A stretch of 45,839 nucleotides of DNA from Acidobacteriaceae bacterium (GTDB taxonomy: Bacteria > Acidobacteriota > Terriglobia > Terriglobales > Acidobacteriaceae), in contig JASHQH010000066.1 in NCBI GenBank assembly GCA_030037635.1, positions 1 to 45,839 of the forward strand, given 5' to 3'. The position numbers were made by a program, and so were the translations under genes. Positions within the stretch are counted from its first letter, which is position 1. Each line of letters starts with the position of its first letter. Positions 15,341-24,162 of the stretch are shown piece after piece. The notes under the pieces were generated by a model. That model was not told where the DNA came from and ran no database searches. It worked only from the letters and a program-made list of their open reading frames with translations.

Positions 15341-17755
15341 ATGGGTGCGTTTGGACGCAATCTGAAGTTGGCGGCGAGGCAGTTATGGCGCAATCCCGGT
15401 TTTGCGGCCACAGTGGTAACCACGTTGGCGCTGGCCATCGGCGCCAACACGGCGATCTTTTCCATTGTGAACGCCCTTCTTGTGCGCAGCTTGCCCTATC
15501 CCGAGCCGCAACGGCTGGGGACGATCTTCATGCGCATCCAGGGCGCTGATACCCGCAACGATATTGACGGCCAGCAGTGGGAGTGGCTGCGCGACAATGT
15601 GCCCGCGCTCGAAGCGGCGATCAGCGGCGGAACGAGCGGTGTGAATCTGCGCGCAGGCCGGCGGATCCAGTACGTGCACGAAGGCCGCATCTCGGCGCAT
15701 TACTTCGACGTGCTCGGGCTGCAGCCGTTGCTGGGGCGAAACTTCATTGAGGATGAGGACCGCGAGGGCGGCGCGAAGGCGGCAATCCTGAGCTACGGGC
15801 TATGGAAGACAGTGTTTGACGGCGACGCCGGTCTCGTGGGCCAAACCATTTTCCTCAAAGGCGAGCCCTACACCGTAGTGGGCGTTCTGCCGCGCGGCGC
15901 AACCACGCCCGACAATGCCGACCTTTACACGCCGCTCCGGCCCAGCAAATCCGGCGAGGGCGGCGGAACGAACTATGACGTGATCGTGCGCCTGCGCCCG
16001 GGCGCCACCTGGCTCGAAGCCGACGCGCAACTGAATCGGGCATGGGCTCCGATCGTTTCCAGGCTCGAAAAGAGCAATCCCGGCATGAGCGTCAGCTTCA
16101 GCACGGTGCCGCTGCAGCGGGGGCAGGCGGATTGGGTGCGGGGACGCGTTCTGACGCTGATGCTGGCAGCCGGAGCGATTCTACTCATCGCTTGCGCCAA
16201 CCTGGCTGGACTGACGCTGGTGCGCATGGCGCGGCGGCGTTCGGAGATGGCGACCCGCCTCGCGCTGGGAGCCAGCCGCTGGCAGGTGCAGAAACAACTC
16301 TGGGTTGAGAACCTGCTGCTGGCCCTGTTGGGCGGGCTATTTGGCGTCGCCGCGGGATATGCAGCGCTGCGTGGACTGCTCTCGATGCTGCCGGAAGACT
16401 ATTTGCCGGTAGCCAGCGTGCCGCTCGATTTGCGCGTTCTTATCTTTACTTTTGCGGCCGCAGTGATGACCAGCGTGCTGTTCGGCATGCTGCCCGCACT
16501 TACGCTGGCGCAGTTGGATTTGCGCGCAGGCCTGGCGCAGCGAGGGATGGCCGCAAGCGGCAGGCTGCGATTGCGCCAGGCGCTGATCGCCGGCGAAGTG
16601 GCGTTGACGGTGGTGCTGCTGGCGGGTGCGGGCCTTCTCATCCGCACGCTGGTGCATTTGGAGACGCTGCCGCCGGGCTTCAATCCCCACGGAGTGATGA
16701 CGGCCAAAGCGTCTCTCGACGATGCGCGCTATCACGACCCTGTCGCCTTTACGCGACTGCTCGATGAGAGCACGGCCGCCATGCGCCGCATTCCCGGCGT
16801 GGAGAATGCCGCGGTGGGCTTGACGCTGCCGTATGAGCGGGCCTTGAACGATGAGGTTATCCTGCACGACGGACCGCGGGCCAGTCAGACGATCGGAACC
16901 GACGTCGTCTATGTGACTCCCGGCTACTTCGAGACTCTGGAGATGCCGCTGCTGGCCGGCCGCACCATTACGGCTGCGGACACAAGAAGCGCTCCACCTG
17001 TGTTGGTAATCAACCAGACGTTTGCGCGCAAGTTCTTTCCCGGCATGAATCCCATCGGCCTGACGCTGAACAAAGGCGCCGTGATCGTCGGGGTGGTGGC
17101 CGACACCCAGATCGCTTCGGGACTGAACCCCGTTGCGCCTCTCCAGAGCGAGGAAACCATCTACATTCCCGCTGCGCAGGTTCCGGCGGAATATCTGGCG
17201 CTGGTGCACATCTGGATTCAGCCCAGCTGGATCGTGCGCACGGCGCGACCCGTCGAAGGGCTCACCGGCCAGATGCAGCGGGCGCTCGCCAGTGTGGACC
17301 CGGACCTGCCGTTCTCAGGCTTCTACCGCCTGAGCGACCTTGAGGCGCAAACGCTCTCGATGCAGCGCATCGAAGTGGCGCTGCTGTGCGCCATGGCCGG
17401 ACTGGCGCTGCTGTTGAGCCTGGTGGGGATCTTTGGGTTGGTGGCCAGCCTGGTTGCTGAAAGGACGCGGGAGCTTGGCATTCGCATGGCGCTGGGCTCG
17501 GGAATGGGCGCAGCGATTCGCCATGTGGCCGGCTCAGGCCTGCTCGCCTCAGGTGCGGGGTTGGCTGTGGGATTGCTTCTCTCGGCCGCGGCCCTGAGAG
17601 CCATGCGCAGCGTCATCTACGGAGTCGGAGTCTACGACATGCCGACGCTGCTCGCCGTCACGCTGGGACTGGGCGCTGCGGCATTGATTGCCAGCACCGC
17701 GCCGGCGTTGCGCGTAGCGCGCATCGATCCGGCACGAACGCTGCGCGAGGAGTGA
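15341..17755 (+). CDS. ADOP-type ABC transporter permease (MacB/FtsX-like)
   Basis: An 804-residue membrane protein with two MacB periplasmic-core/FtsX permease modules fused in one chain. It starts with the diagnostic N-terminus LKLAARQLWRNPGFAATVVT, then a first helix ANTAIFSIVNALLVRSLPYP. A periplasmic core follows, then a three-helix FtsX block (about 260-400). A second helix and core begin near residue 410 (RQALIAGEVALTVVLLAGAG), and the last FtsX block ends in VARIDPARTLREE. This is the 'acidobacterial duplicated orphan permease' family, so called because copies lack a cognate ATPase gene, as here. It would work with an unlinked ATPase or as a mechanotransmitting complex. GGAGG (15328-15332) fits ATG 15341. 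Confidence 0.93.
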   Translation: MGAFGRNLKLAARQLWRNPGFAATVVTTLALAIGANTAIFSIVNALLVRSLPYPEPQRLGTIFMRIQGADTRNDIDGQQWEWLRDNVPALEAAISGGTSGVNLRAGRRIQYVHEGRISAHYFDVLGLQPLLGRNFIEDEDREGGAKAAILSYGLWKTVFDGDAGLVGQTIFLKGEPYTVVGVLPRGATTPDNADLYTPLRPSKSGEGGGTNYDVIVRLRPGATWLEADAQLNRAWAPIVSRLEKSNPGMSVSFSTVPLQRGQADWVRGRVLTLMLAAGAILLIACANLAGLTLVRMARRRSEMATRLALGASRWQVQKQLWVENLLLALLGGLFGVAAGYAALRGLLSMLPEDYLPVASVPLDLRVLIFTFAAAVMTSVLFGMLPALTLAQLDLRAGLAQRGMAASGRLRLRQALIAGEVALTVVLLAGAGLLIRTLVHLETLPPGFNPHGVMTAKASLDDARYHDPVAFTRLLDESTAAMRRIPGVENAAVGLTLPYERALNDEVILHDGPRASQTIGTDVVYVTPGYFETLEMPLLAGRTITAADTRSAPPVLVINQTFARKFFPGMNPIGLTLNKGAVIVGVVADTQIASGLNPVAPLQSEETIYIPAAQVPAEYLALVHIWIQPSWIVRTARPVEGLTGQMQRALASVDPDLPFSGFYRLSDLEAQTLSMQRIEVALLCAMAGLALLLSLVGIFGLVASLVAERTRELGIRMALGSGMGAAIRHVAGSGLLASGAGLAVGLLLSAAALRAMRSVIYGVGVYDMPTLLAVTLGLGAAALIASTAPALRVARIDPARTLREE

Positions 17756-17770
17756 GCCTTACTGTCGTCC

Positions 17771-17826
17771 CCTCGTTCCCTCTCTTCTCGCTTACTTGCT
17801 CCCTCGCACCCTTGGTCCCTGCCCTA
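17771..17826 (+). repeat. 8-bp-period degenerate tandem repeat
   Basis: Octads CCTCGTTC / CCTCTCTT / CTCGCTTA / CTTGCTCC / CTCGCACC / CTTGGTCC / CTGCCCTA fill the whole gap between two convergent stop codons. Confidence 0.65.
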
Positions 17827-17827
17827 T

Positions 17828-20116
17828 CTATTTCAGGCCATACACATCGATTTCGCCCATAGGAGCCGTGCCGGTGGTCAAGGTGTGGCCGGTGGAGATG
17901 TACACCTTGCCATTTGCAACCACTGGCGAGGTGAATTTGATGCCATAGCCGGGCGTATCTCCGGCGTTCTGCGTGCTGTCATATAACTCATCGGGATAGG
18001 CGTCGACGCTGTAGGCATAGAGTGTCGCACTCGTAGGCGGCGTGGTGGTGGCGCTGCCATCGGTCGCGGTGTTCTGGATGGGAAAGCCCTGGTCAATCAT
18101 CCACACAATGCCGTCGCTCGTCCCATTGGCAGAAATGAACGGACTGATTCCCCGCGCGCCTTGCTCAAGCGAGGGCGATGTGTTGGCATCTGTGGCGAGG
18201 GTTCCTGAGTACACGAACTGGCGCACGCCGCCGGGCGCGGCGGTCGATGTGGGTGTAACCCCGAGATAGATGGCGCCATCGAAATACGCCGATGTTCCGA
18301 AGATTTCGTAGTTAGTGATGTTGGCAGTGTTCACGCCGGTGGAGTCGGTGCAGCTTTGCGAGTAGGTGCTGCCGTTGGCCAGACCCTCGCCCCAGACCAC
18401 TTCCTGCAGGGCGCCGGCGTCGGTTGCAGATTCCTGCCCGAGATTCGCGCTGTTGAGCACATAGATGGTTCCGGTTTTGCCGCCGGCCACCAGCGTCGTC
18501 GTGCCGGGAATCAGCAGTACTCCGCCCGATGCCAGGTCGGCGTCATCGCAGTCCATGAATTGATAGTCATACGGCGTGAAGTAGTCCGCGGGCTGCATGG
18601 TGCCGTTAGCGCCGCCTGTGATGGTTGGCGGGAATCTGAGCACCGAGTCGCCCCAGGCGTTCGTGCCGTTCCAGGGACCGTTGCCTGTGCTCACGTAAAC
18701 ATTACCGGAGCTGTCTGCAACCGGACCCGCGCCGCCCATCCAGATGCCGCCCGCGCTGGCGTACGTGCCTTCCCCGTTCAGAATAGGGCTGGAGTTGAAC
18801 GCGCCCACCTGTGCCAGTGTGGTGGCGTTGTAGGCCAGCAGCCATCCTGAGTGGCAGCTGCCGAAGCCCATATAGACATTGCCATTGACCAGCAGCAGCG
18901 CCGCGCGCTGGATGCACGAAGTGGTCAGCGTCTCCGTCGTCCCGCCCGTTCCCGTGCCGGGTACCGACGCCATGATCGTCACCGGCCCGCCGAACTTCTG
19001 CGCGCCGGTGGTAATGTCGAGCGCGCTCAGGCGGAAGGTGGCGCCGTTGGCCGCGGAAGTCTGCACTGAGACCACATAGAGCGTGTTGGTGCTGGGATCG
19101 ATCACCGGCGTCGAAGTGACGCCCTCAGTGGGAGCGATGGCTCCGCCGGTAAGCGCCGTTTCGCCCGACTGCAGCAGCGAGACCTGCCACAGCGGCGCGC
19201 CGGTGCCATAGTTGTCCGCGTCGAAGGCATATACGGTGTCATTCTCAGTGGCCACGTAAAGCACATCGTGCTGCGCGCCGTTGACAGTCACGTTCGACAT
19301 GATGAGCGGCTCGCCGTAAACGTAGCCGTCAACCAGATAAGTGAAGAGCTTGCCGAACGTAGAGGTGTTCACGTTCGCCGGTGTCAGGATCGTCTCGTTG
19401 GCATTGAGACCGCTGCGATTGGTATCCACGTGCCAGGTGGTGACGTTGGTCGTCCCTGTGCTGGTGGAAGCAGTGACGGTGAGGGTAGCCGAGCCGGTCA
19501 CGCCGCTGAGCGCGGCCGTGATGGCGGAGGAACCGGCGGCCACACCGGCGGCCAGGCCTGCGGCGCTGATGGTAGCCGCAGCGGTGTTCGAGCTGGTCCA
19601 GGTGACGCTCGACGTGATGTTGGCCGTAGAGCCATCGCTGTACGTGCCTGTGGCCGTGAACTGATCCGTGGCGCCGACGGCCACGGTCGGCGATGCAGAC
19701 GTCACCGCGATGGATCCGAGCGTGGGCGCAGCTCCGGCCGACACTGTGAGCCCCGCGGTGCCAGTGACGCCATTCAGCGAGGCGGTGATGATCGAGGAGC
19801 CGGCAGCCACACCCAAGGCCGTTCCCGTACCACTGACGGTGGCCACGGAGTTACTGGAGCTAGTCCAGGTGACGCTCGACGTGATGTTGGCTGTGGAGCT
19901 GTCGCTGTAGGTGCCCATGGCTGTGAACTGATCCGTGGCGCCGACGGCTACGCTGGGCGACGCGGAGGTTACTGCAATTGCCGTGAGCGTCTTGGGCGGA
20001 GGTTCCGTGGTCTGGCCCACATTGCTGCCGCAGCCGGTAGCAGCGGCGAGAACCACAAGTGAGAACGCAAGTTGAAGACAGGCATTCGGGGAGGGATTGA
20101 ATTTTCTAAAACGCAT
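17828..20116 (-). CDS. Lipoprotein with two BIG2 domains and a PQQ-like propeller
   Basis: A 762-residue secreted lipoprotein. The signal peptide ends at a lipobox, LAAATGC (Cys29). Two bacterial Ig-like group 2 domains follow (about 43-128 and 133-217); both contain SVAVGATDQFTA-like and TYSD-S-TANITSSVTWTSS segments and are near copies 264 bp apart in DNA. The C-terminal 540 residues are a beta-propeller with DTVYAFDADNYGTGAPLWQV, STPVIDPSTNTLYVVS, GNVYVSTGNGPW and TGTIYVLNSANLG, resembling PQQ-dehydrogenase-like/BamB-like propellers without clear cofactor ligands. It is probably a surface-exposed adhesion or binding protein. No Shine-Dalgarno precedes the ATG (TTCTCCT stands there instead), so initiation may be weak or leaderless. 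Confidence 0.88.
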   Translation of the reverse strand: MRFRKFNPSPNACLQLAFSLVVLAAATGCGSNVGQTTEPPPKTLTAIAVTSASPSVAVGATDQFTAMGTYSDSSTANITSSVTWTSSSNSVATVSGTGTALGVAAGSSIITASLNGVTGTAGLTVSAGAAPTLGSIAVTSASPTVAVGATDQFTATGTYSDGSTANITSSVTWTSSNTAAATISAAGLAAGVAAGSSAITAALSGVTGSATLTVTASTSTGTTNVTTWHVDTNRSGLNANETILTPANVNTSTFGKLFTYLVDGYVYGEPLIMSNVTVNGAQHDVLYVATENDTVYAFDADNYGTGAPLWQVSLLQSGETALTGGAIAPTEGVTSTPVIDPSTNTLYVVSVQTSAANGATFRLSALDITTGAQKFGGPVTIMASVPGTGTGGTTETLTTSCIQRAALLLVNGNVYMGFGSCHSGWLLAYNATTLAQVGAFNSSPILNGEGTYASAGGIWMGGAGPVADSSGNVYVSTGNGPWNGTNAWGDSVLRFPPTITGGANGTMQPADYFTPYDYQFMDCDDADLASGGVLLIPGTTTLVAGGKTGTIYVLNSANLGQESATDAGALQEVVWGEGLANGSTYSQSCTDSTGVNTANITNYEIFGTSAYFDGAIYLGVTPTSTAAPGGVRQFVYSGTLATDANTSPSLEQGARGISPFISANGTSDGIVWMIDQGFPIQNTATDGSATTTPPTSATLYAYSVDAYPDELYDSTQNAGDTPGYGIKFTSPVVANGKVYISTGHTLTTGTAPMGEIDVYGLK

Positions 20117-20627
20117 AGGAGAATTAAGCCAACCACAACCGGCAGCAGCCGGGAAATTTTCAGTTTCAGGGCAGGGTTCTCCGTCGTCGTGGCGAGGAGA
20201 TTTATGGGAAGTATTGCGACAAAGATCGTCAGGAGGGTCGCGTGGCCAGAGAGAGCCAGGAAAATTCGCTGAATCTAACGCAATTATCTAACCGGGAATC
20301 AAATTCGCGGGAGGCTTGATCGATACCCTGCGGGCCGAATGCCTCTCCAACAGTTTAGTCGATTAAAAGACGTTTTTGGTTGTCCTGCAATCGGAGGACC
20401 GCAAGATGGCTTTTACAAGATCACACGTTTCTACCGAGCAACAGCAAAGCACTCGAAGCAAGAAGCGTCCCGCTGCGCGTCGCGCGAGAGTGTCTTGGTG
20501 CCGCGTGTGGCGCCTGCACACTGCTAGCGCTTGCCTTGGAGGTCGTATTGAAGGCATTGCTCCATGGATGCCCGCACGATGGCCGGTAAAGATCGGCGCT
20601 ACGGCACAGCGTCTGCTGGAAAAGGGG
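20117..20627. other. 511-bp intergenic region between the BIG2 lipoprotein gene and mqnA
   Basis: I see no secure gene. Near 20387-20405 a GTCCT...AGGAC hairpin covers a GGAGG that precedes ATG 20406. The resulting Arg-rich frame runs on into mqnA on the opposite strand and has poor codon bias, so I do not call it. The 20117-20340 half should contain the promoter of the lipoprotein gene. Confidence 0.4.
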
Positions 20628-20655
20628 CTACTGGTTACTGGCTATTGGCTGCTCT
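20628..20655 (+). repeat. Heptanucleotide repeat block forming the mqnA 3' end
   Basis: CTACTGG / TTACTGG / CTATTGG / CTGCTCT. Read on the minus strand it encodes the last residues of MqnA (EQPIASNQ) and its TAG stop. Confidence 0.75.
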
Positions 20656-21563
20656 TCCACGGCGACGGTGTAGGGCGGCAGAATGCCGTACTCGGCAGCC
20701 ATGCGGAAGAAGCCCTGCATGCCCTCCACGCACTCCTCGTCGAGCACGTAGTGAATGTTGCCGGTGAGATAGCTGCGGATGGTGCTCTCCGGAATTGGCA
20801 GGCGCGCCGACCACTCGGCAACCAGCATGTCAATATTCTGGAGGCCATGGTCGCGCGAGCGAATGAAATCCTCGGCAATGCCCTCGTCTAGCGATCCAAG
20901 CCCAGGTGAGCGGTTCGTCCGTTTGCCGATGCTTCCATCCGAAGGGCTGCTGCATGCAATGCCAGCCGACCAGACGGCGGAGACAAAGACGAGGCCAGTC
21001 AACGCACGCCACTCTTCCGCCAGGTCGACGTAAACCAGCTCTTCGCCGGTGCGCTCATAACGGTTCTGCCGCTCTTCGAGGGCCAGCAATGCGGGATCGC
21101 CGATGACGATGGCCGCATCGGCCTGTTGCAGCATGTGATCGAGATCGGCCTTGAGGGGCACAAACGGCACATCCCCATTGCCCCACTTGTGGAACAGCAT
21201 GCGTGCATAAACCAGCGTGGTACGGCTGGCAGTATCGGCAGCCACTGAGCGCAGGGCGCCGGGCCGTTGGCCGGCGCGGTGCACCAGCAGCAGCGAGCGC
21301 ACGCGCCCTTTGGAGGCGATGGTGCATCCGGGGAGAATGATCAGCCCCGGGGTCGTAGCGAGCGATGCAATGGGAATCAGCCCGATATCGGCGCGGCCGT
21401 CGGCGAGGCGCTGCGCGCACTCGGATGGCGTGATGCGGTCGATGCGATAGCGATTCTTGAGGGTCTGATCGAGCGGGGGATGCTCAAAGTCCCACATCAG
21501 GGGAGCGGGATTCAAAAAGCCGATGGCAGCAATCCGCAAACGTCGATCCGGCTCGGGATTCAC
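20628..21563 (-). CDS. mqnA: Chorismate dehydratase / MqnA-family menaquinone enzyme
   Basis: A protein of about 311 residues of the MqnA/MqnD periplasmic-binding-protein fold: RIAAIGFLNPAPLMW at the N-terminus, ECAQRLADGRADIGLIPIAS, RSLLLV, and DAAIVIGDPALLA followed by DLAEEWRALTGLVFV. MqnA converts chorismate to 3-enolpyruvylbenzoate, the first step of the futalosine menaquinone route; choosing MqnA over MqnD rests on these motifs. An unusual stretch of about 22 residues (SSPSDGSIGKRTNRSPGLG) interrupts the domain after FVSAVW. Its last nine codons come from a heptad repeat. I chose GTG 21563; TTG 21539 (MRIAAIGFLN) is a plausible alternative. The longer frame to 21791 is translated repeat DNA. 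Confidence 0.82.
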   Translation of the reverse strand: MNPEPDRRLRIAAIGFLNPAPLMWDFEHPPLDQTLKNRYRIDRITPSECAQRLADGRADIGLIPIASLATTPGLIILPGCTIASKGRVRSLLLVHRAGQRPGALRSVAADTASRTTLVYARMLFHKWGNGDVPFVPLKADLDHMLQQADAAIVIGDPALLALEERQNRYERTGEELVYVDLAEEWRALTGLVFVSAVWSAGIACSSPSDGSIGKRTNRSPGLGSLDEGIAEDFIRSRDHGLQNIDMLVAEWSARLPIPESTIRSYLTGNIHYVLDEECVEGMQGFFRMAAEYGILPPYTVAVEEQPIASNQ

Positions 21564-21585
21564 GACTCCTAGACTACCAATCTGT

Positions 21586-21661
21586 GAAGCAGTGACCAAG
21601 GGAACGAGGGAACGAGGGACCAAGAAAGGCAGGGAGTAGCCAGTAGCCAATAGGAAACAGA
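21586..21661 (-). repeat. Mixed octad and heptad repeat block
   Basis: On the plus strand: GAAGCAGT / GACCAAGG / GAACGAGG / GAACGAGG / GACCAAGA / AAGGCAGG (8-bp register), then GAGTAGC / CAGTAGC / CAATAGG / AAACAGA (7-bp register). It is inverted relative to the block at the other end of mqnA. The two unit types abut without a gap, which links them as one family. Confidence 0.75.
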
Positions 21662-21833
21662 CAGCTTGGGACTGGGGGACTAAGGGGCTGACGAAGCAAG
21701 TGAGCGAGCCCGCCCACCCTAGCGGGGCTAGGATGGGGCACCTCCGCAAATGCCAAGCGCGGAGTCGAAACTCCGCACTCACCACTTTCATTGCTTTGAT
21801 TTCGCTCGAGCGGACGCGAACGGCTCGTCGGCG

Positions 21834-23366
21834 TTACTTATGGCTGCCTCCGCCACCACCACCGCCGCCGCCTCCACCACCACCGCCACCCGAGTGCGAT
21901 CCGCCCCCGCCGCCGGAGTATCCGCCGCCTCCACTACTGCTGGAATGCGAGGCGCTGCTGGAACTGGTGCCACCCGAGCTGTGGCTGGATGAACTCGATG
22001 AGCTGTGGTACGTCGGCTGCGAGTAACGGCCTGCGGAGCTTGGCGTGCCTTGCGAAGTGCCGGGCGCATACGCGGGCCGCGGTGGCGCACTCACCTGCCC
22101 GTTGGATTGAATCGTCGGCTCATGATTCACCGTCGCGCCGTTGCCGTGCAAGTACGACACGCTTGTCGCCGCAGGATGAATGGCCCGCACCGTATTTCCG
22201 GCAATCATTACTGCCGCATTTCCATTCCGCGCCGGGAGCACGGGGCCCACATAGGGCGTTCCGTGGGTTACGGCGATGGTGCGAACCGGAGCCCCACCGA
22301 CAGGAAGATGCGGCAAAATCGGCCGCGTAGGGGGCCGATACCAGGACGGGATAATACCCAGGTTCGGACCGCCGTAGAATCCCATGCCCCACCAGGGCAT
22401 GCAGCCGCCCATTCCCGGCGCCCATCCCCAGCCAAATCCGTCGTAGAAGTTCCACATTCCGCACTCAAACGGCATATAGCCCCACGGATACCCGGAGATG
22501 AAGGTGTAGCCGAATCCCGGCATCCACATCCAGTTCCCATACCCATAGGGATCAAATCCCGGGTTGGCCGCATCGTAGGGGGACCATATGTAACCCTGAC
22601 CGGGCACGTTATACCAGTTGCCATTGACGTCCAGGTCACTCCATGCGGGAGTCTGGGTTACGCCCAGATTGGCAGCAGCACCGGTCTGATTGGCGGCTTC
22701 AGTGGTCAGCGCCTGGTCGCGATCGGAGTTCCAGGCATCCCATGAGTCCGGCTCGATTGATTCGGCAAGGTTGTAGTGGCTGGGATTGGGGTCCAGCGCG
22801 ATGCTTTCGCCGCCATGCAGGTCAACGGAAACGGCGCCGTCGCCCTCCTCCAGGTGCGCATTTCCTGAAAAGACCGCCAGTTGGCCCGGGGGCTGGTCCA
22901 TCGACACACGCATCACCGTAAACCCGCTGGTGGTGGCCACCGTGTCGCCAAAGCGCACACTGATTTGGCCGGCTTGTTCTCCGCCCTGGAGCTCGAAGTA
23001 AGCCAGCCCGCCGTTCAACACCAATTCGGCAGTCGCAGAGGTGCCCGATCCACGCAGCGTCTTCAACACCAGCGAGCTGTCGGGCGGAATGCGTACGACA
23101 CTGCTGTCTTCGAACTGGACTTCGGCCTTTCCGGTGTCGCCGGTGGTCAACCGCATGCCTTCGAACAGAGGCGTATTGGCCACGGCCTGCTGGGTGAGCA
23201 CCTGCGAACCTTGCGTCAGCTGAACCTGGCCGTCCACATAGCTTAGCCGCACGGCACGCTGCGGTTGCCCACCGCTCTGCGCCCATACAGCGGACCCGAA
23301 ACACGCCACACCCAGGGCGAGTGCCGCCAGCCCCGTCGTGACCTTCAGACTGCCCTTGATCCTCAT
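21834..23366 (-). CDS. Secreted FecR-domain protein with aromatic repeats and poly-Gly tail
   Basis: A 510-residue exported protein with a signal peptide ending in AVWAQ. Residues about 40-190 form a FecR-like domain (SYVDGQVQLTQGSQVL, FEGMRLTTGDTGKAEVQF, VRIPPDSSLVLKTL). Next comes an aromatic-rich region (about 260-350) with many W-x-P/Y and G-Y-G-N-W motifs, such as YIWSPYDAANPGFDPYGYGN, the pattern of DUF6600-type proteins. Then a Pro/Ser-rich segment and a tail of Ser and Gly ending in a run of about 15 Gly before SHK. The Gly run is encoded by GGN triplets at roughly 21846-21905 and could vary in length. I chose ATG 23366 because the signal peptide begins there. It is probably an envelope or surface protein; the role is unknown. 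Confidence 0.85.
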   Translation of the reverse strand: MRIKGSLKVTTGLAALALGVACFGSAVWAQSGGQPQRAVRLSYVDGQVQLTQGSQVLTQQAVANTPLFEGMRLTTGDTGKAEVQFEDSSVVRIPPDSSLVLKTLRGSGTSATAELVLNGGLAYFELQGGEQAGQISVRFGDTVATTSGFTVMRVSMDQPPGQLAVFSGNAHLEEGDGAVSVDLHGGESIALDPNPSHYNLAESIEPDSWDAWNSDRDQALTTEAANQTGAAANLGVTQTPAWSDLDVNGNWYNVPGQGYIWSPYDAANPGFDPYGYGNWMWMPGFGYTFISGYPWGYMPFECGMWNFYDGFGWGWAPGMGGCMPWWGMGFYGGPNLGIIPSWYRPPTRPILPHLPVGGAPVRTIAVTHGTPYVGPVLPARNGNAAVMIAGNTVRAIHPAATSVSYLHGNGATVNHEPTIQSNGQVSAPPRPAYAPGTSQGTPSSAGRYSQPTYHSSSSSSSHSSGGTSSSSASHSSSSGGGGYSGGGGGSHSGGGGGGGGGGGGGGGSHK

Positions 23367-23502
23367 GGCGCCCGCCTTTCTATCGCCTGTCGCGTGACCC
23401 ATCCCCATTCATTGGCTGCCCTATCCTATACTCATTGGACACCAAAAAGGGCAGAAAAGTCTCTTCACCAAAATGGGCAGATAAGTCTTTCAGGGCCGGG
23501 GT

Positions 23503-24162
23503 TTAGGTGGTCCCCTCCGCCAGCAGCATTCTGGCCCGTTTTCGTACTCTTTCTAGGACCTCGTCATCGCCGGCCAGCCGCTCCAGAATGTCGCGGATGG
23601 TGCAAATCTGCTGTGCGCGGCCATCGTCGACGGCTTCGGTCAGGAACTCCATCTCCTGGTCCAGCCCCAGCCGGTCGTGCTCGAGGAGCATTTCCAGCCG
23701 CCCGCCCTCCAGAATGGTTTCTGCCACCGCGCCCAGCGATTCGCCCAGCGACTGAATCTCCTTGTCCTTGGAGTAATTGAAGGTGCAGGACCCCTGACCT
23801 TGCGGCCCTGTGTAGGTGAGCGTCTTCCATCCCTGGAAGGCCACCTTCAAATGGCTCTCGCAGACTTCATTGAACCAGTGATGGCGCTCGGCTGCATCAA
23901 AGACTCGCCCGGCAAAGCGCGCGTTCAGGTGAACGTCGCGGTCGATGGCTGGCAGATTCATCTCCTGTTGATCGCCATCGGGAAGATTGCCCATCTGCGA
24001 TCGAAAATGCCCGCTGCCGTCGGGGTGCAGGATCAACGTCCATTGCGAGGGCGACAGGCGCGGGTCAGAGAAGTCCACTTGGATCACCGGGTCGGCCGCT
24101 CGGGCGGCTGCTGCGCACGCCGCCATCGCAAAGGCCGCTAAAACCAGGCCGGCCGGCTTCAT
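23503..24162 (-). CDS. Exported protein of unknown function downstream of ruvC
   Basis: A 219-residue protein with a signal peptide (LVLAAFAMAACAAAARA, then ADPV), predicted periplasmic. The mature part has a beta-rich first half (QWTLILHPDGSGHFRS, then RHHWFNEVCESH and QGSCTFNYSKD) and a helical second half rich in Glu, Arg and Leu (EMEFLTEAVDD ... RDILERLAGDDEVLERVRKR). Two cysteines, in NEVCESH and QGSCTFNY, could form a disulfide. Its ATG overlaps the ruvC stop codon (ATGA), so translation is probably coupled even though a DNA-repair link is not obvious. I do not recognise the family. Confidence 0.78.
   Translation of the reverse strand: MKPAGLVLAAFAMAACAAAARAADPVIQVDFSDPRLSPSQWTLILHPDGSGHFRSQMGNLPDGDQQEMNLPAIDRDVHLNARFAGRVFDAAERHHWFNEVCESHLKVAFQGWKTLTYTGPQGQGSCTFNYSKDKEIQSLGESLGAVAETILEGGRLEMLLEHDRLGLDQEMEFLTEAVDDGRAQQICTIRDILERLAGDDEVLERVRKRARMLLAEGTT

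Noticed and set aside
15341..17755. MacB-type efflux permease with its own ATPase
   Set aside because: No ATP-binding cassette gene is adjacent, and the duplicated architecture fits orphan permeases instead.
20406..20627. Arg-rich small ORF with GGAGG before ATG 20406
   Set aside because: It runs without stop into mqnA on the other strand, has third-position bases unlike the real genes here, and its ribosome site is locked in a GTCCT/AGGAC hairpin.
21564..21791. N-terminal extension of mqnA to 21791
   Set aside because: It translates octad/heptad repeat DNA (FLLATGYSLPFLVPRSLVPL), and MqnA normally starts at the RIAAIGFLN segment.
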